From the NCBI GenBank assembly GCA_016194705.1, contig JACQAZ010000038.1, positions 1-64,000 of the forward strand: a DNA stretch of 64,000 nt. The letters run 5' to 3'. The notes under the pieces were generated by a model, which was not told where the DNA came from, made no database searches, and saw only the letters and a list, made by a program, of their open reading frames with translations. Below, piece after piece: positions 27,154 through 34,462 of the stretch. The stretch comes from Elusimicrobiota bacterium (GTDB lineage Bacteria > Elusimicrobiota > Elusimicrobia > UBA1565 > UBA9628). Numbering within the stretch: position 1 is the stretch's first letter; every line of letters begins with the position of its first letter. The translations under genes and the position numbers were made by a program.

Positions 27154-27937
27154 GGACGACCCTCCGTCCCAAGGCCAGGAGCTTGGGGAACGTGGCGACC
27201 ATCAGGCGGTCGAACGCGTCGATGAGCTTGAGCGCAGCGCGAGGCAGCGGGAGCGACGGCACCTTGGTCAGGACGCCGCCCGAAAGGGGGAAGATCAGGA
27301 ACTCGCAGAGCTCGTTGCGCACGACTTTGAGGCCGGTGGCCTCGCGCTCGAAGCGCTCGGGCGAGGAGAACAGCAGGTTCGGGATCGCGGTGTTGGCCGT
27401 CCACGGGTCGTCGCCGCCGGGGATGCAGGGCTCGCCGCGGTCGAAGACGTCGACGGCGGTCGACCAGCCCTCGTTCTTCATGACGCGCTGGAGCAGGCGC
27501 AGCAGGTAGGAGGCCTCGAGCTCCTGGATCAGGAGCCTGCCGCCGGGCTTGAGACAGCGGCGGACCTCGTCGAAGAACGCAAGGGGACGCGAAAGGTGGT
27601 GGATCGTGTGGCTGCAAATGAAAGCGTCGATCGAACCGTCCGAAAACGGCAATTTCGCCGCGTCGACTTCCCGGTCGATCCAGGGGTAGAGCGTGATGTC
27701 GGTCAGGAGCAGCCCCGGATGGCGGATGAACTCCCTCGAGAGCCCGAGTCCCGCGCCGAGCTCGACTACGCGGGGCTTTCCCTCGACGTATTCGTTCATC
27801 CACTCGTAGCGCTTGCGCAGCAGGAACTCGAGGTTCGCGGGGCGCTTGGCAAGGAATTCCTCACGGGCGCGACGGACGTTGGAGGCGCAGGTGAGGTGTT
27901 CGGGGGGGCGCGGCGGGAAATAGGTATCGAGGATCAC
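27137..27937 (-). CDS. class I SAM-dependent methyltransferase (Methyltransf_11 type)
   Basis: 266 residues from GTG 27937. Residues about 55-160 hold the fold: VVELGAGLGLSREF (motif I), LPFSDGSIDAFICSHTIHHL (motif II/IV, diagnostic of Methyltransf_11) and LKPGGRLLIQE (post-motif). The C-terminal about 100 residues are family-specific. TATAAT lies 11 bases before the GTG. First gene of the operon continuing into a second methyltransferase, a FAD enzyme and an M28 peptidase. Confidence 0.85.
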   Translation of the reverse strand: MILDTYFPPRPPEHLTCASNVRRAREEFLAKRPANLEFLLRKRYEWMNEYVEGKPRVVELGAGLGLSREFIRHPGLLLTDITLYPWIDREVDAAKLPFSDGSIDAFICSHTIHHLSRPLAFFDEVRRCLKPGGRLLIQELEASYLLRLLQRVMKNEGWSTAVDVFDRGEPCIPGGDDPWTANTAIPNLLFSSPERFEREATGLKVVRNELCEFLIFPLSGGVLTKVPSLPLPRAALKLIDAFDRLMVATFPKLLALGRRVVLEKSR

Positions 27938-27948
27938 GGGACCCGGCG

Positions 27949-27954
27949 ATTATA
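27949..27954 (-). promoter_or_regulatory. -10 box for the methyltransferase operon
   Basis: Perfect TATAAT, 11 bases before the GTG at 27937. The expected 5' leader would be only about 4-5 bases. Confidence 0.5.
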
Positions 27955-27978
27955 CCAATTTTCCGACGGTGGTCCCGG

Positions 27979-28437
27979 TTAGGGAGGGGAGGCGGCGTGA
28001 ATTCCGAGGCGGAAGTTGCCCAGCGCCAGGAACACCTCGCGCAGCAGGCACATCAGCGCTCCCGTGTAGGAGAACAGAGCGGCCATGAACATGAGCGCCA
28101 CGGGGCCGGCGGTGTTGAACCCGAAGACCTCGCCGATAAAGGCCAGGGCCATTAAGAGGCTCACGAGGATCGCCGCGCTCACACCCAGGGACATGGCCCG
28201 GTAGATCAGCTGGGCGCGGCGCTCGAGCACGAGGAGCTCTTCGTGCGGCATGTTGTCGGGCGAGGCGCGGGATTCGAGCGAACGCCCGCGGTCGACGATG
28301 CGGGCCAGGCGGTTGATGAAGACCGTCAGAGTCGCAGCCACTGCCGTCAGTAGAAAGATCGGCGCGACCGCCAGCTGGATGAACTGGGTGACGTTCTTGA
28401 GGCTGCCCGCTGTCATGCCCATGGGGACCGGGAACAT
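27979..28437 (-). CDS. DUF2721 membrane protein
   Basis: 152 residues from ATG 28437; ATGs at 28422 and 28416 are alternatives, the last starting right at the conserved part. The sequence QLAVAPIFLLTAVAATLTVFINRLARIVDRGRSLE is the DUF2721 (PF11026) hallmark in two pieces, followed by two more helices (SLGVSAAILVSLLMALAFIGEVF and LMFMAALFSYTGALMCLL). The role of the family is unknown. Divergent from a small exported protein gene, sharing an AT-rich palindrome. Confidence 0.8.
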   Translation of the reverse strand: MFPVPMGMTAGSLKNVTQFIQLAVAPIFLLTAVAATLTVFINRLARIVDRGRSLESRASPDNMPHEELLVLERRAQLIYRAMSLGVSAAILVSLLMALAFIGEVFGFNTAGPVALMFMAALFSYTGALMCLLREVFLALGNFRLGIHAASPP

Positions 28438-28450
28438 CGTATAATATACG
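28438..28450. promoter_or_regulatory. shared divergent -10 region
   Basis: The 13-base palindrome CGTATA-A-TATACG contains TATAAT for the plus strand (28440-28445, leader of about 16 bases with GGAGG before ATG 28468) and TATATT for the minus strand (28448-28443, five bases before ATG 28437). Confidence 0.5.
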
Positions 28451-28467
28451 GAGTCTTCGGAGGAACG

Positions 28468-28815
28468 ATGAAGGTCATCACGATCATGCTTCTTGCCGTC
28501 GTTGCCGGAGTCTGCGCCGCCGCCGCCGGCGAGACCAAGTGCTCCAGCGTGGACGGCGATTTCCAATACACCTACTGGTTTTACCAAGGCGGAGCGCCTC
28601 CGAGGTTTCCGACCACGCGCCAGACCTGGACCTATAAGGGACAGCCCTTCAAGGAAGGCGACTTCTCGGACAGGACGGTCATCAAAGACGAGACCGAAGG
28701 CCACACGCGGACCGAGGTCTACGTCGCGACCTTGACCTTCAAGACCAACGCGGGCCCGGTGCAGGATTTCGTGCTTTGCCGGTCGACGAAGTACGTCGGC
28801 CCGCCGATGCCGTAG
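28468..28815 (+). CDS. small exported protein of unknown function
   Basis: 115 residues. GGAGG lies 4 bases before ATG 28468. Signal peptide 1-20 (MKVITIMLLAVVAGVCAAAA). The mature part has two Cys, one near the start (KCSS) and one near the end (LCRS), which may form a disulfide. Beta-rich, no recognised family. Nine bases separate it from the hydrolase gene. Confidence 0.65.
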   Translation: MKVITIMLLAVVAGVCAAAAGETKCSSVDGDFQYTYWFYQGGAPPRFPTTRQTWTYKGQPFKEGDFSDRTVIKDETEGHTRTEVYVATLTFKTNAGPVQDFVLCRSTKYVGPPMP

Positions 28816-28824
28816 CCGACGACA

Positions 28825-29823
28825 GTGACACCGAGTCCTCGCGGCGTCAGCCTCATCGCGGCCTTGCTGTGGGCTCCCGGCGCATGGTCCCAGACGAGCC
28901 CGGACCCCGTCCTCGTCGCGCCACCGGCGGCCACGGCGCGCCGGGTCGTCGACGCCGAGGCGAGAGACTTCCAAGAGACCGCAGAGGGTTTCCACGCCTA
29001 CATCGCGGGGAAGAAGGCGGGGATCAAGAACGCCGACAACCTCCCCTTCCTGCTAAGCCATGGGGCCAGGACCAAGGAATCGATCCTGCTCGTGCACGGC
29101 TTTAGCGATTCGCCGTACTACGTGCGCGCCTTGGCGGACATCTTCTACGGCGCGGGCTACAACGTTGTCGCGATCCTTCTGCCGGGCCACGGCACCAAGC
29201 CCGAGGATCTGCTCCGCGTCCGCCTCGGGCAGTGGCAGACCGAGACCGAGGCCGGCTTCCGGCTGGCCGCGCGGCTGGGAGGCCGCGTTTCGCTCGGCGG
29301 CTTCTCGACGGGCGGGGGCCTGGTCCTCGACGCGCTCGCCAAGAACGACTCGTCGAGGCGGCCCGTCGGCGACCTGTTCTTGTTCTCGCCGGCGGTCAAG
29401 ATCAAGGACGCGAGGGTTCCGCCGGCCTGCATCGCAGGCGCGATGTTCTTCAAGCCTTGGAAAAACGACAACCCCGACGCTCCGGAGGACAACCCTTACA
29501 GGTACAAAAAGCTCGCGGTCAACGGAGCCTGCCAGGTCTATTGGCTGAGCGTCGAGGAGTCGCTGCGCCGCGCCGCGCTCTTGTCGAAGATCGAGGATAG
29601 CGGCGTCGGCGTCTTCGCGGCCCAGTCCGAGGCCGACACCGTGGTCGACCCCGGGGCGGTCGCCGAGCTCATGCGCTCCCTGCGCGCCTCGGCGGCTCAA
29701 GAGTTCATCCTGTACCCGCTTTCAGCGGCGGTCCACCACAACTCGGTGCCGCGGCCCGAGACCAACCCCTTCTATGGGGAGCTCGCGGCCCGGCTCAAGG
29801 CTTTCCTCGCGCGCCGTCAGTAG
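28825..29823 (+). CDS. exported alpha/beta hydrolase (carboxylesterase/lysophospholipase-like)
   Basis: 332 residues from GTG 28825, with a signal peptide (SLIAALLWAPGAWSQ). Oxyanion region LVHGFSDSPYYVRAL, PGHGTKPEDLL, nucleophile elbow GGFSTGGG with Ser around 175, acid in ESEADTVVD (about 271) and His in AVHHNSVP (about 309) give a complete Ser-Asp-His triad. Resembles monoglyceride lipase/thermophilic carboxylesterase members; substrate not determinable. Its last 7 bases overlap the 3' end of the convergent peptidase gene. Confidence 0.85.
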   Translation: MTPSPRGVSLIAALLWAPGAWSQTSPDPVLVAPPAATARRVVDAEARDFQETAEGFHAYIAGKKAGIKNADNLPFLLSHGARTKESILLVHGFSDSPYYVRALADIFYGAGYNVVAILLPGHGTKPEDLLRVRLGQWQTETEAGFRLAARLGGRVSLGGFSTGGGLVLDALAKNDSSRRPVGDLFLFSPAVKIKDARVPPACIAGAMFFKPWKNDNPDAPEDNPYRYKKLAVNGACQVYWLSVEESLRRAALLSKIEDSGVGVFAAQSEADTVVDPGAVAELMRSLRASAAQEFILYPLSAAVHHNSVPRPETNPFYGELAARLKAFLARRQ

Positions 29824-31859
29824 GCCTTCGAGAGTCCCGCGTCGAACATCGCCCCGTAGCGCAGGTACTGGTGGGGGGCGTCATGCGGGTAGGAGATCGA
29901 AACACCCTCGACCTTGCCGTCGGGACCGAGGCTCGCGCTGAGCTCGGGATTGACTCCCGCCCAATAAGTCGGCAGGTCGAGCTTCTTGTAGCGCGCGAGC
30001 ACCTGGTCGCGCAGGGCCGGGTCGAGATGCACGGCGTACTTGTCGATGAGGGCCTTGATCGCGGCGTAATCGCCCTCGGCCTTGATGCGCATGAGCTCTT
30101 TGAGGAGCATGCCGACTCCCTCGCGCATCTTCTGAAAGTCCTTGATCGCGATATAGGTCTTCTCGCCGCGCTTCTCGTAAGCGATCGCGCCGGTCTTGTC
30201 GATGATGTAGTGGACGATGAGCTGGCGGTCGCGCTGATGGTCCTCCTCGATCGTTTCGCCCTTGGGGATGCGCCGGAGCTGGGTCAGAGGCGCGCGAGCG
30301 GCCTGGTAGTACATCTCTCGGGCCACGGCCTCCTGGTCCGAGATGACCCCGAGCTCCTTGAGCTTGGGGTCCCAGACGTTCCAGAGCGCCATGAGATCCG
30401 CCCGGGCCTCCTCCATCGCTGAATAGTATTCTTTGAGGTACGAGGCGGGATCGCCCTTGACCTTGATCTTGCCCGAGCCGTGGCCGATGATCTCGTGCAT
30501 CGCCGTCATGAGGTCGTCGGCCTCGTCGGTGTACTTCTTGCCGCTGGCGATCTCCTCGGCAGATGAGCCAAACTCCTCGAGGAGCTTGAAGCCGCCGGCG
30601 TGCGAGAGCTCGCGCGAGGATTCCGTGAAGAGGAAGCTCTTCGAGCCGTACTTCTCGTGGATCTCGTCCTCGTTGGGCAGGTTGTCGCCGACCGTGCCGA
30701 CCATGAAGTCGCCGGTCTCGATCAAGGTGTCGACGGCCTTGGCGACCGGCGGCTTGACTCCCTGCTTGCGGTACTGCGGGTCCCAGGGGGAGTGGTCCTC
30801 GAAATACTGGGCGTTGTCCGCGATCTTGAGCATGACCGCGTTGAGCTTTTGGTCCGTGACCGTCACAAACCCCTGCGAACTGCCCTTCTGTCCGCGCGCG
30901 TCGAGGTAGACCTCGACGAAGCCGTTAGAGAAGTCGACCAGAGCGTTGTTCTTGACCCAGGCGATGCCGTGCTTGATCCAGTCCTCGCGCTCGCCGGTCT
31001 CGTAGAAACGGACGAGGTCCGAGATGGCGCGGGCCTGGGCGGGGTCGGCGACGGCGGCCGCCTTCGCGAGATATTCGTTGGCCTTCTTGAGATAGACGGC
31101 GTAGAGGCCCGGCGCGATCTTGCCGTCCGGGGTGCCGGCGCGGTAGATCTCTTCGACGAGCTTGCCGTCCTTCTTGACGAGACGGGAGTTGAGCGCGTAC
31201 TTGTCCTTGAAGTCCTTGAGGTCGGCCAAGCTCACCCCGGAGTAGAAATTGTTGGCGCTGGCCTCGATGATATCCTTCTTGCCCTCGGGGCTCTTGACGG
31301 TGACGCGGGGCTCGAATTCGGGGTCGAAGAGCGAGGCCTTGAGCTCGCCGAGCTCTTTGTCGAGCTCGCCTTCGGTCTTGAGCGGGGCCAGCTCGCCGCT
31401 GGCGGTCGCAAACGCGCCGGCCTTGAGCGCCGCCTCGGCGGCGGCATCGAGTTCCTCGAAGGTGAACCCGGGCACGAATTTCTGCGAGGTGTAGTCGTTG
31501 TGGTTGCCGCGGTTGGCCCAGAAGAGCTTGGTGTAGCCCGAGATCTTCGTCATGACCTTGGGCTCGACGTTGGAGGGATGCGCCGCGATCTCCTCCAAGA
31601 GGCGCTTCTGACGCAGGCCGAAGCGCGAGCGCTGGTCGTAGATGATCGGATCGACGGCGATGGCCGCCTGGGCGAGCCAGTAGGCGAGTTCCTTCTGCCT
31701 TGCGTCGAGGCCCGCGAAGCTCTCGGCCTTGAGCTGCAGGAAGGCGGTGTCGCCGACGCGCTCGACGAGCGCCTCCTTCTGGGGGTCGGCGGGCGGGGCC
31801 GCGGCGAATGCGGGGTAGGACGCGGCAAGCAAGGCGCAGAGAATGGGGGTGGTCTTCAT
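29817..31859 (-). CDS. dipeptidyl-peptidase III-like (M49) metallopeptidase, exported
   Basis: 680 residues with a signal peptide (ILCALLAASYPAFAAA). The M49 zinc site is present: HEIIGHGSGK (about 453) and MEEARADLMALW about 28 residues later, matching HExxGH and EExxAD as in bacterial DPP III proteins. Removes dipeptides from peptide N-termini; a periplasmic place is implied by the signal. Leader with GAGGAGG before the ATG and a TACAAT box further up. Confidence 0.9.
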   Translation of the reverse strand: MKTTPILCALLAASYPAFAAAPPADPQKEALVERVGDTAFLQLKAESFAGLDARQKELAYWLAQAAIAVDPIIYDQRSRFGLRQKRLLEEIAAHPSNVEPKVMTKISGYTKLFWANRGNHNDYTSQKFVPGFTFEELDAAAEAALKAGAFATASGELAPLKTEGELDKELGELKASLFDPEFEPRVTVKSPEGKKDIIEASANNFYSGVSLADLKDFKDKYALNSRLVKKDGKLVEEIYRAGTPDGKIAPGLYAVYLKKANEYLAKAAAVADPAQARAISDLVRFYETGEREDWIKHGIAWVKNNALVDFSNGFVEVYLDARGQKGSSQGFVTVTDQKLNAVMLKIADNAQYFEDHSPWDPQYRKQGVKPPVAKAVDTLIETGDFMVGTVGDNLPNEDEIHEKYGSKSFLFTESSRELSHAGGFKLLEEFGSSAEEIASGKKYTDEADDLMTAMHEIIGHGSGKIKVKGDPASYLKEYYSAMEEARADLMALWNVWDPKLKELGVISDQEAVAREMYYQAARAPLTQLRRIPKGETIEEDHQRDRQLIVHYIIDKTGAIAYEKRGEKTYIAIKDFQKMREGVGMLLKELMRIKAEGDYAAIKALIDKYAVHLDPALRDQVLARYKKLDLPTYWAGVNPELSASLGPDGKVEGVSISYPHDAPHQYLRYGAMFDAGLSKAY

Positions 31860-31889
31860 GGGTTCCTCCTCAGATGGTCCGGACGCCCT

Positions 31890-31895
31890 ATTGTA
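31890..31895 (-). promoter_or_regulatory. -10 box for the M49 peptidase gene
   Basis: TACAAT about 30 bases upstream of ATG 31859, giving a leader long enough for the GAGGAGG Shine-Dalgarno. A contrast to the leaderless genes nearby. Confidence 0.45.
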
Positions 31896-31929
31896 GAATC
31901 TCGGAGGGCGTCTTGGAAAGGTGGTCTGA

Positions 31930-32565
31930 CTAATTGTTGTTCGGGCTGGGTTCTTTGGGGGCGAGCAGGAAGTCCTCGGTCTTCTTGTCGACGTCGAGGT
32001 CGAGGCCCTTGCCCTTGGCGGCTTGCGCCGCGTCTTTGAGCTTTGAAACGGTTTGATCGCTAAGATTGGGTCCGTTCTGGGTCGAGTCGAGCAAGGCCCG
32101 CATGTCGGGGCTCACAGAGCCCTGCTTTTCCTTGAGATAGTCGTCGATCTGCTTGGCCATCTCGGGCGTCACGCCTTTCTTGCCGCCGTCGGACATGTTC
32201 TGGAGGGACCTCCCCAAGGCCTCCGTGTCCGCGGCGTCTTTGCTCGGCAGGTGCTCCTTGGTCTGCTTCGCTGTTTCCTTGGGGCTGTCGAGCCCCGCCC
32301 TTTCAGGATGGCGCCTGACGAAATCGACGACCTCGGCGCGCTGACGGTCATCCCACCCCTCGAGGATCGATTCGGGAGGGTCGGCGCGATTCCTTTTGCG
32401 ATAGGCCGCGGCGGAGGCGTTGAGCTTCTTCTGCTGGCAGGCGACCAAGGCCGACAGCGTCGCTGGTTCTTTGTACGCCTTGCCCGACTTCGTGACGCAG
32501 TTCAGGGATACCTCCGCGGCGACGGCTCCTTGCAGCAGGAGGACCATGGCTAGCAGGGCGCCCAT
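31930..32565 (-). CDS. exported protein of unknown function
   Basis: 211 residues with a signal peptide (1-17, MGALLAMVLLLQGAVAA). The mature part is highly charged and helical, with two Cys (LNC, VAC) early on. No family recognised. Its ATG lies exactly 6 bases after TAAAGT, which has TTGACA 17 bases upstream, one of the clearest leaderless promoters here. Confidence 0.65.
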   Translation of the reverse strand: MGALLAMVLLLQGAVAAEVSLNCVTKSGKAYKEPATLSALVACQQKKLNASAAAYRKRNRADPPESILEGWDDRQRAEVVDFVRRHPERAGLDSPKETAKQTKEHLPSKDAADTEALGRSLQNMSDGGKKGVTPEMAKQIDDYLKEKQGSVSPDMRALLDSTQNGPNLSDQTVSKLKDAAQAAKGKGLDLDVDKKTEDFLLAPKEPSPNNN

Positions 32566-32571
32566 GCCATT

Positions 32572-32600
32572 ACTTTAGCCCCGCTCGCGCCGCTTGTCAA
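32572..32600 (-). promoter_or_regulatory. promoter, leaderless type
   Basis: TTGACA (32600-32595), 17 bases, TAAAGT (32577-32572), six bases (AATGGC), ATG 32565. Consensus -35 and spacing put the start codon at +1. Confidence 0.75.
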
Positions 32601-32650
32601 CCGCCGCCCCGGGCTTGACGCGCGGCGGTTTTGGGGTGAAACTCCGGGGG

Positions 32651-33742
32651 ATGAACGGAGCGATGCGGGTCGTTGGCGCCCTGCTGATCGCAGCTCAAGC
32701 CTCGGCCGCGCCGCAGCCCGCCAGGGTCCCGCGCGTCGACCGCGAGAATGGCTTGCGTCAAGCGGTCTGGGGCGAACGCTTCCTCGAAGGCATCGCGCGC
32801 TATGACGCTCTCTCTCATGAGGGCTTCGAGCCAAGCGGCCAAGCCGCCTACCTGGCGGGCTTCTCTTACTGGAAGCTCAATCAACCGGAGAACGCGCGGC
32901 CGCTGCTGCAGAAGGCCTTCGATGCGGGCTTTCAAGCGGGCGGAGGACGGCCCCAGCCCGGCGAGCTTCTTGAGCGGTTCGGCCGCTACCTAGGCGTCAA
33001 GCCTCCCCGCGTCGAGGTCCCCGGCCTCGACCCGACGGCCCTCGAGGTCTTCGCCGACGAGAAGACCCCGCTGACGGCTCCGATCCTCGCCGCGCTCCCA
33101 CGCTTCGTCGAAATCGGACGAAGAATCTTCGGAGGGCCGCCGCCTCCGGCGCGCTTCTTCTTGTTCGGCAAGGAGGAGGCCCTGCGCCGATTCTATGACG
33201 CGCTCGGCATCAACGCGCAGCGCTCGACCGGAACGACCAATTTCGTCGTCGTCTGCGAGGAGAAGGTGCGCCGAGCGACGCGAGCGGAGACCATATCGAT
33301 GGCCCTGCACGAAACGGGCCACGCCTGGGTCGCCGGCTACATGCGCGCGCGCCACGATCGCGGGCCCAAAATGCCGGTTTACATGACGGAGGGCCTGGCC
33401 GTCTACATCGCGAGCATGTGGGACGACAAGGTTCGGGCGCTGGCCCCGGAGCGGGTGCGCCAATGGCGCGCGCGCGGCGCCAAGGCACCGGCGTTCGACG
33501 ACCTGGCGCCCTTCGGTTCCTTCCACGAGCCGGGCAAGGCGAACGTCAACTATCTCTTATCTGGTCTCCTCAGGGCGCGCTTGCTCGGGCCGCCGCCCAC
33601 TGGAGCAGCGAGGATTCCCGCGCTGCTCGACGCGCTCGCGCGAAAAAACGACGCCGCCGCAGCGTGGCGAGAGGCGACCGGCAAGGACGTGCGGGCCGAG
33701 TATCAGGCCCTCGTCTTCGCCTACTGGCATGAGTTCCGATGA
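32651..33742 (+). CDS. putative exported gluzincin metallopeptidase (HEXXH)
   Basis: 363 residues from ATG 32651 (a GGGGG tract just before it); ATG 32663 with GGAG is an alternative and both keep the signal peptide (VVGALLIAAQASA). Residues about 35-105 look like a TPR/SEL1-like helical pair (AAYLAGFSYWKLNQPENARPLL split over the repeat). The zinc site is ALHETGHAW (His about 218 and 222) followed about 26 residues later by TEGLAVY, the MA-clan arrangement HExxH...E. No closer family is recognised. Confidence 0.7.
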   Translation: MNGAMRVVGALLIAAQASAAPQPARVPRVDRENGLRQAVWGERFLEGIARYDALSHEGFEPSGQAAYLAGFSYWKLNQPENARPLLQKAFDAGFQAGGGRPQPGELLERFGRYLGVKPPRVEVPGLDPTALEVFADEKTPLTAPILAALPRFVEIGRRIFGGPPPPARFFLFGKEEALRRFYDALGINAQRSTGTTNFVVVCEEKVRRATRAETISMALHETGHAWVAGYMRARHDRGPKMPVYMTEGLAVYIASMWDDKVRALAPERVRQWRARGAKAPAFDDLAPFGSFHEPGKANVNYLLSGLLRARLLGPPPTGAARIPALLDALARKNDAAAAWREATGKDVRAEYQALVFAYWHEFR

Positions 33743-33835
33743 GGGGGCCAGTTCCCCCGGGCGGCTTTACCGAATTTTAGTAGGGTTTAAACCGTATTTT
33801 TGCGATCCTGAAATACCTTTTTTGGGGGGAGGGTG

Positions 33836-33841
33836 TATAAT
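33836..33841 (+). promoter_or_regulatory. -10 box, leaderless type
   Basis: Perfect TATAAT, then AATGGC (six bases) and ATG 33848. No clear -35. A 10-bp palindrome GGTTTAAACC lies upstream at 33784-33793. Confidence 0.6.
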
Positions 33842-33847
33842 AATGGC

Positions 33848-34456
33848 ATGAGGATGATCATCGCGACGCTGATGCTGGCGATCTCGGGCTACTTCCTCCA
33901 TGAGGAGTATGTGGCCAACCTCAAGCTCGAGCCGGCGGCCCCGGAGGCCCCGGCCGTGGTGACCAAGGCCGACCTAGCCCCCATGCTCGACGGCAAGCAG
34001 CTCGCCAATCTGCGCCAGGCCCTGACCAGCGGCGAGGCCAATGTGCGCTGGGCCGCCATGCAGACCCTTTTCACCGTCAACGACCCCAAGATCATGACGG
34101 TGCTCGAGAGCGCGATGACTTTGGAGACCGATCCGCAGATGCGCGTGGGCATCGTGCTCATGCTCAAGACCTGCCGGGACCCCAACGCGCTCAAGGTCCT
34201 GAGCAAGGGCGTGCGCGACACCGATCCCGTCGTGCGGGTGGCCGCTCTCAACGTCATCGGCGAGGTCGGCGACATGACCGCGACCCCGATCGTCGCCGCG
34301 GCCGTCAACGATTCCGAGGAAGGGGTCAAGCTCGCGGCGATGAGCGCCTTGGCTTCGCTCAACCAGCGTCGAAAGGCCGAGTACGAGGAGCTCACGGGCC
34401 GGCTGCGGCACCAGTACGAGGAGCAGGTCAAGAAGACTCAGGAAAAGGCCGGCTAA
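33848..34456 (+). CDS. HEAT-repeat protein with N-terminal membrane anchor
   Basis: 202 residues from ATG 33848 (a GTG at 33833 would read through the -10 box; ATG 33854 is possible). A short hydrophobic N-terminus (MIIATLMLAISGYFL) anchors the protein. Four or so HEAT/PBS-lyase-like repeats follow (NVRWAAMQTLFTVNDPKI, PQMRVGIVLMLKTCRDP, PVVRVAALNVIGEVGD, EGVKLAAMSALASL). A scaffold role is typical of such repeats; the partner is unknown. Converges on the amine oxidase gene. Confidence 0.75.
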   Translation: MRMIIATLMLAISGYFLHEEYVANLKLEPAAPEAPAVVTKADLAPMLDGKQLANLRQALTSGEANVRWAAMQTLFTVNDPKIMTVLESAMTLETDPQMRVGIVLMLKTCRDPNALKVLSKGVRDTDPVVRVAALNVIGEVGDMTATPIVAAAVNDSEEGVKLAAMSALASLNQRRKAEYEELTGRLRHQYEEQVKKTQEKAG

Positions 34457-34462
34457 ATACGG

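Noticed and set aside
33744..33759. GGGGG...CCCCC hairpin as a terminator after the HETGH peptidase gene
   Set aside because: Stem of only 5 bp with no T run; too weak to call.
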